A DNA stretch of 64,000 nucleotides from CAYYYG01 sp964490875 (GCA_964490875.1 CAZBEF010000006.1:52596-116595), one strand, 5' to 3'. Shown: positions 49,024-58,063, counted from the stretch's first letter. The notes: a model not told the origin generated them from the sequence alone. A program made the numbers and translations.

Positions 49024-49138
49024 CATCGCTCGATATGAATTTTTTATGCTCCGTGGGCGTGCTCGTCCTTGATCCTCACATCGTCGAGGATAGGGACTGC
49101 GCACCTCCCAAGTCGCAAAAAAATTCATATCTTCGCTA
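49024..49138. repeat. composite palindromic repeat, module 1, copy B
   Basis: Arms GATATGAATTTTTTATGC (49032-49049) and GCAAAAAAATTCATATC (49115-49131) are inverted. The core has GCTCCGTGGGCG and a variable hairpin region (CCTTGATCCTC ... GAGGATAGGGA). The left end touches the 5' side of the M50-like gene. Confidence 0.85.
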
Positions 49139-49140
49139 TT

Positions 49141-49307
49141 TAGAAAATCTGGTAGGTGACGGGAGCGAACAGTTTCGAAAGCGCGGAGCAAGTGTTCTGA
49201 ACGGAATGGAACTGCGGTTAACCTAAACCGATGACACTACCAATACACGAGACTGATTGTGAGCACTTTCGAAATGGAGCGACCGGCAGAATCTACCAGA
49301 TTTTCTA
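49141..49307. repeat. repeat module 2 with 15-bp perfect terminal inverted repeats, copy B
   Basis: TAGAAAATCTGGTAG (49141-49155) and CTACCAGATTTTCTA (49293-49307) are exact inverted repeats enclosing 137 bp without a reading frame. The right 45 bp resemble 63573-63617 in reverse complement. It lies 2 bp after module 1 copy B. Confidence 0.8.
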
Positions 49308-49328
49308 TTAAACGTAAAATGTAAGTGC

Positions 49329-49334
49329 TATAAT
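49329..49334 (+). promoter_or_regulatory. extended -10 promoter of the DUF2207 gene, leaderless spacing
   Basis: TGCTATAAT gives an extended -10 (TGnTATAAT, 49326-49334), 8 nt before the ATG at 49343, in DNA just outside repeat module 2. Confidence 0.55.
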
Positions 49335-49342
49335 CAAATTAT

Positions 49343-51235
49343 ATGAAGAATAGAATGTTATCTGGTTTTTTGATAATGCTGGGACTTGTAATATCTGCTA
49401 GCCTATTTCCTCGAACCGCTTCAGCAAAAAGTTTTTATTTTCCCAATGTATCTATAGACGTTAATATCAATGTAGATGGCAGTTTTAATGTTACCGAGAA
49501 ACGTACTTTTGATTTTAAAGGATCTTTCACTAAAGTATATTGGGACATCCCGCTTCGCACCGGCGAAACAATGGAGAAGATATTTGTTGGTGAAAGCGAT
49601 AACGGAGTCATCTATCCCTACAGCGAAATATCCTCGCCCGATGAATCGCGCCCTCTATATAAATATGCTGTAGACAATAGCGGTATTAATTCTCATATTG
49701 AGGCATATCACAGCTCAAATAATCAGTCAAAGACCTTTGTATTATCGTATAAAATCAAAGGGGGTATAAAAAAATATGCCGATGTTTCAGAATTTTACTG
49801 GAAATTGATTGGAGATGGCTGGGATGCCCGTTCTGATAATGTGGTAATTACAGTGCATCTCCCGGCTTCTGTTAATAAAAACCAAATATATGTCTGGGGT
49901 CATGGTCCATTAAATGGTCAGGCGCAGATTCTTGATGGCCAGACAGCTCAGTTTATTGTTCGCAATGTTCCTTCAAAAACATTTGTAGAAGTCCGGATGG
50001 CATTTCCTTCGGCTATTCTTTCCGGTCTATTTGAATCTTCAGCAGGCGAACAGCTTCCAACAATTAAAAATGAAGAAATAGGATTTCAGCGGATGACTAC
50101 AACTCTGCAGTATCTGCGTCTTTTCCTACTTATTGGCGTACTTGTTGCAATTGTCGCGTGGATCGTATTTTGGTATCGTATCTGGCTGCGTGAAGGAAAA
50201 GAATATAATGTTGGTCCTGCACCAGAATTTGTCCAGTTTCCGCCGACTACCGATTTATCGCCTGGTCTTGTTGAAGCTATGATCAGCCAGGATCAGACAG
50301 TTACTACCAATTCATTTTCTGCAACGTTATTATATCTTGCGCGGAAACGGTTTCTCAAAATAGAAGCACAGCCGTATTATACGAAGGGAATTTTAGGTTT
50401 CGGCAGCCATCGAGGTTATCATTACATTCTCCATTTTGATGTGGGTGAAATTGGAAAAGGGAAATTGCTTCAGTCAGAGAGAATGCTTCTTATGCATCTT
50501 ATGGCCATGTCGGACGATGGTAAAAAGTTACCTATCGACGATATGAAACATAAAATGCAGGCAGACAGAACCGGTTCGTATACGTTTTTCAAATCGTGGA
50601 TTGAACAGGTAAAAAAAGAAGCCGATGATATGAATTTTGTGGAAGATACAAGTAAAAAATGGTACTGGAAGTTCTGGATTAGCAGCTCAATTTTCACAAC
50701 TGCAATTATTTTTATCATCGCTTTTATATTTCTCAGTGTGCCTGTCGGAGCAATTATCCATGTGCTCGTTTTTGGTATTATAGGTGCGATTTTTGTAAAC
50801 GGCATTATCGCCAATTCATTTTTACGATGGCAGAAAAATTACGCGGTAGAAGTTCAGAAATGGAAAGGTTTCAAAAAATATATTGAGAATTTTTCACGGT
50901 TTAAAGACGAATTACCTCAGGCAGTCATCATCTGGGAATATATTCTTATTTATGGTACAGCTCTTGGGGTTGCTAAAAAAGTACTAGAATACCTACCGGT
51001 TATTTTAAGCAATCCTAAAGTCGCCTCAAGCACCGGCTGGTATTATGTTTCAGGCGGCGGCACCATGAACGCCGATATGGTCTCGGGAATGAATGTAAGT
51101 ATGGCGACCGGCATTTCGGAAAGTTTGAATTCTATGGTCTCGACATTTAATTCTTCATTCAGCAGCGGTTCGGGCGGTGGATTCTCGGGTGGTGGTGGCG
51201 GCGGGGGAGGCGGAGGCGGTGGAGGAGCCAGTTAA
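49343..51235 (+). CDS. DUF2207 family membrane protein
   Basis: 630 residues. Signal peptide 1-28 (LSGFLIMLGLVISASLFPRTASA). The exported DUF2207 domain opens YFPNVSIDVNINVDGSFNVTEKRTFDFKGSFTKVYWDIPL, followed by a membrane helix (about 250-272), a cytoplasmic domain and two more helices (about 440-485). It ends in SGGGFSGGGGGGGGGGGGGAS. The family is widespread but uncharacterised; the Gly-rich end is a standard feature. It overlaps the next (convergent) gene by 4 nt. Confidence 0.88.
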   Translation: MKNRMLSGFLIMLGLVISASLFPRTASAKSFYFPNVSIDVNINVDGSFNVTEKRTFDFKGSFTKVYWDIPLRTGETMEKIFVGESDNGVIYPYSEISSPDESRPLYKYAVDNSGINSHIEAYHSSNNQSKTFVLSYKIKGGIKKYADVSEFYWKLIGDGWDARSDNVVITVHLPASVNKNQIYVWGHGPLNGQAQILDGQTAQFIVRNVPSKTFVEVRMAFPSAILSGLFESSAGEQLPTIKNEEIGFQRMTTTLQYLRLFLLIGVLVAIVAWIVFWYRIWLREGKEYNVGPAPEFVQFPPTTDLSPGLVEAMISQDQTVTTNSFSATLLYLARKRFLKIEAQPYYTKGILGFGSHRGYHYILHFDVGEIGKGKLLQSERMLLMHLMAMSDDGKKLPIDDMKHKMQADRTGSYTFFKSWIEQVKKEADDMNFVEDTSKKWYWKFWISSSIFTTAIIFIIAFIFLSVPVGAIIHVLVFGIIGAIFVNGIIANSFLRWQKNYAVEVQKWKGFKKYIENFSRFKDELPQAVIIWEYILIYGTALGVAKKVLEYLPVILSNPKVASSTGWYYVSGGGTMNADMVSGMNVSMATGISESLNSMVSTFNSSFSSGSGGGFSGGGGGGGGGGGGGAS

Positions 51236-52476
51236 AACATATTTTTTTGTACTCTGCATGATTTCGGCACAATCGGCTTATATACAACATCTTTTAAATC
51301 GCAGGTAACTTCAAAAGAATTGCTAAAAACTCTAGATTGAAATGCAAAATATGTACGCAGTTCATATCCGGCTGAAATAATGAAAAGAGCTATTAATATC
51401 GGGTAAATAATATTCTGTGTTTTAGTCTTCTGTCCGTATTTATAAATCCAGAAAATCGCCGCGCCTATAAAATAAACAATTGATGGAATAAGCGTAAATG
51501 TGCGGAGCATGTTAGGGTTATCGCTCGGAGAAGAAAGAATTGTCGGGATTATTGAAATAATCATCCATAAGAAAAAAAAGAGGCTCTGTCGTGACGGGTA
51601 AGATATGATTATTCCAAACAGAAATAAAAGACCGAGAATCGGATTGAGTGCAGCCTTGCCTGGAAAGTTGTGGCGGCCATTCATGTCGCCATTTATAAAA
51701 GGCATGAGTATGGTCTTTGTTATGTTGGTCAATACTCCAGTAATTTTAAAGTCTAATGGTATCTTAGGATCCGACAAAAATGATATCTGCGATACCCGCA
51801 CATCAGGTTGCATCGCGTTATGCCAAAGGAGCGGCATCATAATTATTCCGGAAACAGAAATAAAAAGTAAAAAGTATTTTTTTGGCGCGCTTATAAGAAT
51901 CCAAATCGCTGGAACAAGAAAGAAAATTCGGCCCGGGTAATATGAATGAAAAGCAAGTCCGGCAAATACGGCAGACAATATCAGCTGTAACATTGATCTG
52001 TGTTTATTTCTGTCTAAAAATTCTTGAAGAAAATATACAGAAATCAATTCCAGAAACAGGAGAAATGTAGCTTCAAAAGAAAACCGTGCAAAATTAAAGT
52101 ACCATCGCAGAGATAAGAAAACCATTGCAGTCGCAAAAGCAATCAAGTTATTTTTGAAGAACTTTCTCATAATCAGAAATATCATCAAAACATTTAATAC
52201 TCCAAATACTGCCGAAGAAAACCGTAAAGCAAAACTGTTTATTCCAAAAAGTTTCATTGAACCAAGCAGAATATAGAAATAAAGTGTTGAATGCCCGGTA
52301 GCAAGAGGACTATAAACTGCATAATTCGTATTTTGCAACGAAAGAGCAAGTTTGGCAAAATCCACTTCGTCAAATGAAAGATTTTTGGGAATATTGGTGA
52401 ATTGATAAAAAACAAGGATTGTGCTCAGTAAGAAGAGAATCAGCAAGAAAATAACTGTCTGTTTTCTATACGACAT
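51232..52476 (-). CDS. GT-C membrane glycosyltransferase (PMT/ArnT-like)
   Basis: 414 residues with about ten hydrophobic helices. The first exported loop holds LSFDEVDFAKLALSL (acidic motif), then HSTLYFYILLGSMKLFGINSFALRFSSAVFG, the pattern of polyprenyl-phosphate-dependent mannosyl/arabinosyl transferases. Second GT-C protein of the window (the first is at 2.4-3.7 kb). Donor probably a polyprenyl-phosphate sugar; acceptor unknown. TATAAT 6 nt before its ATG suggests a leaderless message. Confidence 0.75.
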   Translation of the reverse strand: MSYRKQTVIFLLILFLLSTILVFYQFTNIPKNLSFDEVDFAKLALSLQNTNYAVYSPLATGHSTLYFYILLGSMKLFGINSFALRFSSAVFGVLNVLMIFLIMRKFFKNNLIAFATAMVFLSLRWYFNFARFSFEATFLLFLELISVYFLQEFLDRNKHRSMLQLILSAVFAGLAFHSYYPGRIFFLVPAIWILISAPKKYFLLFISVSGIIMMPLLWHNAMQPDVRVSQISFLSDPKIPLDFKITGVLTNITKTILMPFINGDMNGRHNFPGKAALNPILGLLFLFGIIISYPSRQSLFFFLWMIISIIPTILSSPSDNPNMLRTFTLIPSIVYFIGAAIFWIYKYGQKTKTQNIIYPILIALFIISAGYELRTYFAFQSRVFSNSFEVTCDLKDVVYKPIVPKSCRVQKNMF

Positions 52477-52482
52477 GGGTTG

Positions 52483-52488
52483 ATTATA
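52483..52488 (-). promoter_or_regulatory. -10 box of the GT-C gene, leaderless spacing
   Basis: TATAAT on the minus strand, 6 nt before the ATG at 52476, in the gap divergent from the aquaporin gene. Confidence 0.45.
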
Positions 52489-52527
52489 CTTGATTTTACT
52501 CTCCGGCGCTGATAAGATAATTCTTAT

Positions 52528-52533
52528 TATAAT
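52528..52533 (+). promoter_or_regulatory. -10 box of the aquaporin gene
   Basis: TATAAT 13 nt before the ATG at 52547; predicted leader of about 6 nt. No convincing -35. Confidence 0.45.
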
Positions 52534-52546
52534 CTTAAATTAATAT

Positions 52547-53188
52547 ATGAAAAAATACGTGATCGAATTCATCGGTACATTCTTTTTAGTTACTACAGTT
52601 GCTTTCACCGGAAATCCATTTGCTATCGCGGCTATCTTAATCGCCATGATTTATATGGGAGGTTATATCTCGGGAGGGCATTTTAACCCTGCCGTTACAA
52701 CTGCTGTATTAGTACGCGGAAAAATCAGCTGGATTGATGCCATTATCTATATGTTGGTTCAATTACTTGCCGGAGTGGCTGCCGCTTTATTGTACATGTC
52801 AATTACCGGCCAAAAGTTTATTCCCCAGCCAGATATTCAGGCGACATTAGCGACTGCTATTGTTATGGAAGCTTTGTATACCTTTGCATTGGCTTCTGTT
52901 GTTTTACATGTAGCCACCTCTGAAGAAACGGAAGGCAATAATTATTATGGAGCAGCTATTGGATTAGTCGTTTTAGCAGGGGCATTTGCCGGTGGATTGT
53001 CGGGAGGCGCTTATAATCCGGCAGTTGGAGTCGGGCCTCTTCTTGCAGATATCGGGAATATTGGCGCCCGTATGCAAAATGTATTGATTTATATTATCGG
53101 GCCAATGTCAGGCGGATTATTAGCCGGCCTTATATACAGACTTCTTAATCTTAAACCAGCAACCGGTGAGAAAAAAGAAAAGAAGTGA
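52547..53188 (+). CDS. aquaporin/MIP family channel
   Basis: 213 residues with six membrane helices and two half-helices. It starts MKKYVIEFIGTFFLVTTVAF and has SGGHFNPAVT (first NPA) and SGGAYNPAVGVGP (second NPA). In most MIPs the second motif is NPARxxGP; here Arg of the selectivity filter is replaced by Val, so water/solute preference may differ. Length is a little short (E. coli AqpZ 231). Confidence 0.92.
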   Translation: MKKYVIEFIGTFFLVTTVAFTGNPFAIAAILIAMIYMGGYISGGHFNPAVTTAVLVRGKISWIDAIIYMLVQLLAGVAAALLYMSITGQKFIPQPDIQATLATAIVMEALYTFALASVVLHVATSEETEGNNYYGAAIGLVVLAGAFAGGLSGGAYNPAVGVGPLLADIGNIGARMQNVLIYIIGPMSGGLLAGLIYRLLNLKPATGEKKEKK

Positions 53189-53216
53189 GGCGTGAAAATA
53201 TACTATACTATTTCTT

Positions 53217-53822
53217 ATGAAGGATAAAACCGGCCGCGAACTATCTAGTGAAGAGTTTAACAAAAAACTTCTAAATCGGATTTATACTGTTCTTTTAGAA
53301 TTTCAGATATTGTTTCTTCATCGTATTGGGTGTGTACCAATTCATCATGTCCGTCGTGCTTTTTATAGGATGGCGGGTATGGAAATCGGGAAAGGTTCTA
53401 CCATTCACATGAACACGCGGTTTTACAATCCAGCAAACATATCAGTCGGCGAAGATACAATCATTGGCGAAGATTGTGTTCTGGACGGTCGTGATCGTTT
53501 ACAGATTGGCAATCATGTAGATATTGCTTCAGAAGTTATGATCTACAACTCCGAACATAACATTGAAAGCGAACATTTTGCAGCAGCCGAAACAGTGGTA
53601 AAAGAACCAGTTCATATAGAAGATTATGTATTCATCGGACCGCGGGCGATTATTCTTCCCGGCGTAACCATCGGTAAAGGCGCTGTTGTTGGCGCAGGAG
53701 CTGTTGTCACCAAAAATGTAGAACCGTTTGCGATAGTTGGCGGAGTTCCTGCAAAAGTAATCGGTGAGCGTAAAAATAAAAATCTTCATTATCGTCTGGG
53801 ACGAGCAGCCTGGTTTCGTTAA
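53217..53822 (+). CDS. left-handed beta-helix acyltransferase (maltose/galactoside O-acetyltransferase-like)
   Basis: 201 residues. Hexapeptide repeats run from about 58 to 185 (IGKGSTIHMNTRFYNPANISVGEDTIIGEDCVLDGRDRLQIGNHVDIASEVMIYNSEHNIE). The His in SEHN fits the catalytic His of this family, and IGPRAIILPGVTIGKGAVVGAGAVVTKNVEPFAIVGGVPAKVIGER is the usual end. It probably acetylates a sugar of the surface glycan. TATACT lies shortly before the ATG. There is no other glycan gene directly beside it. Confidence 0.88.
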   Translation: MKDKTGRELSSEEFNKKLLNRIYTVLLEFQILFLHRIGCVPIHHVRRAFYRMAGMEIGKGSTIHMNTRFYNPANISVGEDTIIGEDCVLDGRDRLQIGNHVDIASEVMIYNSEHNIESEHFAAAETVVKEPVHIEDYVFIGPRAIILPGVTIGKGAVVGAGAVVTKNVEPFAIVGGVPAKVIGERKNKNLHYRLGRAAWFR

Positions 53823-53823
53823 A

Positions 53824-53851
53824 CTTGACTTTTGAACGTAGTTCTTATAAT
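53824..53851 (+). promoter_or_regulatory. promoter of the coiled-coil protein gene, leaderless spacing
   Basis: CTTGAC/TTGACT (53824-53830) and TATAAT (53846-53851) with a 15-16 nt spacer, then 8 nt to the ATG at 53860. Confidence 0.55.
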
Positions 53852-53859
53852 GTAATACT

Positions 53860-54651
53860 ATGCTATCAAAAAAATATATTTTCATGTTTTTAGCTTTGCT
53901 ACTTACTATACTTACAACAACAGCTGAAATTTCTCATGCTCATGAAGAAAACGCCGCAACTCCAGAAGTGATTATAAGCAAAACTGAGGAATTAAAAAAT
54001 TTAAGAGAGCTCCGGCCTTCTATAGAAAAACAACAAGAAGAAATGAAGAAAAAAATAGAAGAACAAAGATTGAAATTTCAGGAAGAAATGCAAAAAAAGC
54101 GGGAAGAAATAAAAAAAGAAGTTGAGGATAAAATAAAAGAAAAAAAAGAAATGTTTGAAGCAAGCCGCGAAGCATTTCTACAAAAAAAGAAACTCATTAG
54201 AGATGAAAATAAACAAAAAATACTTGAAAAGATAGATTCTATGATGAATGAAGTAAATACCAAGCATACCGTTTCTATGACCGAAGCCTTAAATAAATTT
54301 TCCGGCATCCTTGATACTATGGCTAGCAAGGCGGGCGAATTAAAAACCAAAGGTGCAGACACAACAGCATTTGATGCAGCCATGACAAAAGCAAGGTCGG
54401 CCATAGAGGCAGCAAAAGCTAAAATTGCCGAACAGGCTGCAAAAGATTACACTATTTCAATTTCTACAGAAGATGCCTTGCGCTCTGCAGTAGGCGAGAC
54501 GAGAAGTCAATTGGAAGCAGATTTGCATTCTGTCCGCGACTCAGTCAAACTTGCAAAAGAGGCAGTTCGTGATGTCGCCAAAGAATTAGTAAAACTGAGA
54601 AAAGAAGTAAAACTTAGCATTACACCAAAACCAAGTACGGTTGAAGATTAG
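53860..54651 (+). CDS. secreted coiled-coil protein, function unknown
   Basis: 263 residues. Signal peptide about 1-28 (FMFLALLLTILTTTAEISHA). The mature part is almost entirely helical and highly charged (KQQEEMKKKIEEQRLKFQEEMQKKREEIKKEVEDKIKEKKEMFE, 59-102), a long coiled coil, followed by Ala-rich helices (150-245). No family recognised. Abundant Glu/Lys tracts make distant matches unreliable. It may be a periplasmic-like spacer or surface-layer component. The next gene follows after 11 nt and probably shares the transcript. Confidence 0.65.
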   Translation: MLSKKYIFMFLALLLTILTTTAEISHAHEENAATPEVIISKTEELKNLRELRPSIEKQQEEMKKKIEEQRLKFQEEMQKKREEIKKEVEDKIKEKKEMFEASREAFLQKKKLIRDENKQKILEKIDSMMNEVNTKHTVSMTEALNKFSGILDTMASKAGELKTKGADTTAFDAAMTKARSAIEAAKAKIAEQAAKDYTISISTEDALRSAVGETRSQLEADLHSVRDSVKLAKEAVRDVAKELVKLRKEVKLSITPKPSTVED

Positions 54652-54662
54652 TTTATATACAT

Positions 54663-55019
54663 ATGGATACCAACATATTGAATTCAGAAGTACCCGAAGT
54701 AATTAATAATGACTCTCATCAAAACAGCAGCCATCCTGCTTCGCCAGTATTTTTGATAGCAGGGTCATTACTTATTTTCGTAAGCACAGCAGCTATTCTT
54801 TTTTTTAATTACAAACAAACATCGAACGCCAGCTCCAAAAATAACAATATATATCTACAGAAGTATCAGAACTCTTTGCGGTTATCTGCTGCACCTACAG
54901 CCATGCCGCAGCTTTCACCTACTCCTGAAAGCGCCGAAGAAGCTTCTGTTGAGTATGTAGTTATAGATGAAGGCACCTCCGACTTTACGACCATCGATCA
55001 AGCGGCTAACGGCTTGTAA
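54663..55019 (+). CDS. small single-pass membrane protein, function unknown
   Basis: 118 residues. A polar N-terminus (1-25) leads to one membrane helix (PASPVFLIAGSLLIFVSTAAILFF, about 25-48) and a Ser/Thr/Pro-rich exported tail (SPTPESAEEASVEYVVIDEG). No family recognised. It directly abuts the stop codon of the convergent VanW gene with no spacer. Probably co-transcribed with the coiled-coil gene. Confidence 0.5.
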   Translation: MDTNILNSEVPEVINNDSHQNSSHPASPVFLIAGSLLIFVSTAAILFFNYKQTSNASSKNNNIYLQKYQNSLRLSAAPTAMPQLSPTPESAEEASVEYVVIDEGTSDFTTIDQAANGL

Positions 55020-56435
55020 CTAGCCTTCTGCTTGTCCAACTAAAAATACTGCCTGCCATGGACGATAATTAGATACAAATGTCTTATCCTCAATTATCTC
55101 GGTTCCTTTTGTTACTTTATACATGAAACTCGCGGTAGCTCCCGATGCCGGAAAATCTACCTGCTTTACAATTCCTTTTTTTAATGTCTGATCATCCTGA
55201 TATACAGGCGGCAGTGCGGGCTGAATATTTGTTACGGTAACCGGAGAAAGTTCCACTTTCCGGCTATCCTTTTTTCCATAAAATTTAAAGTACAAAAGAT
55301 TATTTTCTTCATCAACTTCTGTTTGGATCAGAATTGCGCCCGGAGTATCATTTTTAATTTTTAAATCAACATCTGGTGTGTAAATCGTTGCATCTAGGCC
55401 GGGCTTTGAATCATTTTCATAATATCCCACCCGGTACGCATGAGCATGCCGTTCTGTAATCGGCAGACCGGTATTTAATGCCGCCCGGAAGAAGGTTGTA
55501 GAAACTTGGCACACTCCGCCGCCGTCGCCGAGCACTGTCTTTCCCGCTTTAATTACATACGCAGGTTTGTAACCCGACTGTGCAGAAATATCACCAATGG
55601 TATCATTAAAAGAAAACTCCGCACCCTGAGGTATCAACACGCCGTTGAATTTAGATGCCGCAAGAATTACATTATGAACCCGTTCTGGAATTGAATGAGT
55701 ATAGTCTGATTTTCCTTCCCCTATGAGTTCTTCGATATTGAATTTATTTGCTTTGGCAAGAGTAATCTCGGGTTCTACCACCAGTTCAGTCAAAACGATG
55801 GTGTCTTTATTCACTTTTTTCATCAAATTATTCAATCTCTTATCCAGTTCACTGTAGAACTTCTTCGAGTCGATCTTTTTGCCATTTTCTTCTTTTCTAA
55901 ATTCTGTTACACGGCTATCTTCAAAGGTAAACAACGCATTCTTGGCGGGAATATTATATTGATCTTCCAATGATTTAATAAATTCAAACACTCCGCTTTT
56001 ATCGTATGTCACCGAAGTTTTAAAGTCATACGTGTCCAGATTAAACAGTGTATTTACTTTTTGTAGAATCCGCGATGCCAGATGAGAGCTTCTCCCCACT
56101 AAATAGGCTTTTTCAACCACATCATAACTATCTGAATGAAGTCCCAGCATGGCAGCATCGAATGTGGCGACAGGCGCGTCTTGGTAGATAATAGTTAACG
56201 AATAGTTTTTAAGGGGCGCATATCTTTTTTCTAAAATTGTTTTCATCTCCTGTTTGCTTTTACGTCCTGCAGACAGCGCATCTATATATACATTCGGATA
56301 TATCGTATTGCTGAGATTATTTTCCTGTGATATGACATAATTAATTAAGAAGATCATTAAAATAAAAGTACCGAGTAAAAATCCGATACCAATCTGAAGA
56401 AACAGTATACCTTTTCTTTGGTTATTTGCTATCAT
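55020..56435 (-). CDS. VanW family protein with putative peptidoglycan-binding domains
   Basis: 471 residues from the ATG at 56435 (MIANNQRKG); a TTG at 56450 overlaps the divergent gene and is less likely. One membrane helix near the N-terminus (about 14-36), then two PG_binding_4-like repeats (about 45-235). The VanW core follows: VHNVILAASKFNGVLIPQGAEFSFNDTIGD, AGKTVLGDGGGVCQVSTTFFRAALNTGLPI and ERHAHAYRVGYY. It ends in a beta-rich G5-like domain. VanW proteins are linked to peptidoglycan but their reaction is not established. Starts only 7 nt from the divergent solute-binding gene. Confidence 0.88.
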   Translation of the reverse strand: MIANNQRKGILFLQIGIGFLLGTFILMIFLINYVISQENNLSNTIYPNVYIDALSAGRKSKQEMKTILEKRYAPLKNYSLTIIYQDAPVATFDAAMLGLHSDSYDVVEKAYLVGRSSHLASRILQKVNTLFNLDTYDFKTSVTYDKSGVFEFIKSLEDQYNIPAKNALFTFEDSRVTEFRKEENGKKIDSKKFYSELDKRLNNLMKKVNKDTIVLTELVVEPEITLAKANKFNIEELIGEGKSDYTHSIPERVHNVILAASKFNGVLIPQGAEFSFNDTIGDISAQSGYKPAYVIKAGKTVLGDGGGVCQVSTTFFRAALNTGLPITERHAHAYRVGYYENDSKPGLDATIYTPDVDLKIKNDTPGAILIQTEVDEENNLLYFKFYGKKDSRKVELSPVTVTNIQPALPPVYQDDQTLKKGIVKQVDFPASGATASFMYKVTKGTEIIEDKTFVSNYRPWQAVFLVGQAEG

Positions 56436-56442
56436 AACATGT

Positions 56443-58038
56443 ATGGACAATAATAGTGGAAATTCCGGCGAAAATCAAACTCCAGACCCACAAGAACAGC
56501 CTAATCCGATTTATGAAAGTGTTCCGGTGGACGAAACAATAAGCCCCGAAGAAGTTTCGGCCGATGTCTCCTCAACCGATGATGCATTTTCTTCGGCGCC
56601 ACCTTCGGAAATTCCTCCTGATCAGCCCATGTACCCTTCATCTGGCGGCGGAAATAGATCACGGTTTCTAATAGTTGGGCTCGTAGTTTTATTCTTCATC
56701 GGTATTCTATTTATTGTTTTACGAATTTTATTTGGGGGATCTAAACCTCAACAAGCACCAAAGGATGTAAAGTTAACGTACTGGGGGTTATGGGAAGATT
56801 CGGCAATATACGATGATGTTATCAAAGAATATCAGAAGAACAATCCGCATGTAACGATCACCTATAAAAAAATGACTCCAGAAGACTATTTAATCAAATT
56901 ATTAACACAAAGCAAAAATAAAGTCGGTCCGGATATCTTTCGTTTTCACAATACATGGCTTCCTCAGCTTCGCGAAGTCGTATCACCTTTACCAGAATCA
57001 ATCATGAGCAATCAGGAATTTGAAAAAACATTTTATCCTACTCATGCACGCGATCTGAAAATAGATAAATATTACTATGGTATCCCTTTGGAAATCGATG
57101 GTCTGGTACTTATTTATAATGACTCTTTATTTAAATTGGCAGGTATTGATAAACCGCCTGTCTTATGGGATGATCTTATCGGCTCGTCAGATAGTTATGT
57201 CAATCGGCTTACTATAAAAGATCCAGACGGCAAGATAACTCAATCCGGTATTGCTCTGGGAACCTCATCTAACATCGAACATTTCTCTGATATTTTTGGT
57301 TTCATGCTGCTTCAAAATGTGTTGAGTCAGAAAGATGCCAGTAAGCTAAGCCGGGAAGAAATATGGGCGATATTGAAAAATCTAAATACTCCCGAAGCAC
57401 GTAGCATATTTCAGGAATATGTCAGTCTTTCAGAAGCACCAGATAATGTATGGGATGTCGATATGCCGAATTCGATCAATGCGTTCATTCAGCAGAAAGT
57501 TGCAATGATCATCGCACCTTCATGGGAAGTTATAAACATTAAAAGTGCGAACTTTGATATTCCGGTTAAAGTAGCACCGCTGCCTCAGGTGCCTCAGGAT
57601 CCATCGGTTAAGCCGGTTAATATCGCGTTTGGTTCATATTGGGCTGAAGGTGTTTCCAAATTCAGCGAAAATCAATTAGAGGCATGGAAATTTCTGAAAT
57701 ATCTATCCCAAAAAGAAACGCTGATTAAATTATATGAAAAACAGAAAGCACAGCGATTATTTGGCGAGCCGTACCCACGTGTTGATATGGCTGATTTGCT
57801 TATTAAGGATGAATATCTTGGCCCGGTAATTCAACAAGCTAATTATTATTATTCCCTGCCTATTGCATCACGTACTTTTGATGGAGGTGCAAATCATACT
57901 GGCGGAATGAACGACGATATTATAAACTACCTCAATGACGCGATAAATAAGGCAGTCGCAGGCGCAGGCTATACGGAGCCGTTAAAAACAGCCCAAAGTG
58001 GCATAGAACAAATCTACACGAAATATAAGATTCAGTAG
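56443..58038 (+). CDS. membrane-anchored extracellular solute-binding protein, family 1
   Basis: 531 residues. An acidic, Pro-rich cytoplasmic segment (1-68) precedes a membrane helix (FLIVGLVVLFFIGILFIVLRILF, 69-91). The rest is a sugar-ABC-type binding protein: KDVKLTYWGLWEDSAIYDDVIKEYQKNNPHVTITYKKM, GPDIFRFHNTWLPQL, YGIPLEIDGLVLIYNDSLF and AFIQQKVAMIIAPSWEV. It has no lipobox and is not followed by permease or ATPase genes, so the transport role is uncertain. It may sense or tether glycans. Seven nucleotides separate its start from the VanW gene. Confidence 0.85.
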   Translation: MDNNSGNSGENQTPDPQEQPNPIYESVPVDETISPEEVSADVSSTDDAFSSAPPSEIPPDQPMYPSSGGGNRSRFLIVGLVVLFFIGILFIVLRILFGGSKPQQAPKDVKLTYWGLWEDSAIYDDVIKEYQKNNPHVTITYKKMTPEDYLIKLLTQSKNKVGPDIFRFHNTWLPQLREVVSPLPESIMSNQEFEKTFYPTHARDLKIDKYYYGIPLEIDGLVLIYNDSLFKLAGIDKPPVLWDDLIGSSDSYVNRLTIKDPDGKITQSGIALGTSSNIEHFSDIFGFMLLQNVLSQKDASKLSREEIWAILKNLNTPEARSIFQEYVSLSEAPDNVWDVDMPNSINAFIQQKVAMIIAPSWEVINIKSANFDIPVKVAPLPQVPQDPSVKPVNIAFGSYWAEGVSKFSENQLEAWKFLKYLSQKETLIKLYEKQKAQRLFGEPYPRVDMADLLIKDEYLGPVIQQANYYYSLPIASRTFDGGANHTGGMNDDIINYLNDAINKAVAGAGYTEPLKTAQSGIEQIYTKYKIQ

Positions 58039-58063
58039 CCTGGGCTCTAATCAGTTGAAAGTG

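Noticed and set aside
48994..49191. Long N-terminal extension of the M50-like protein
   Set aside because: It is encoded by repeat module 1 and part of module 2, has no homology, and a better start exists at 48993.
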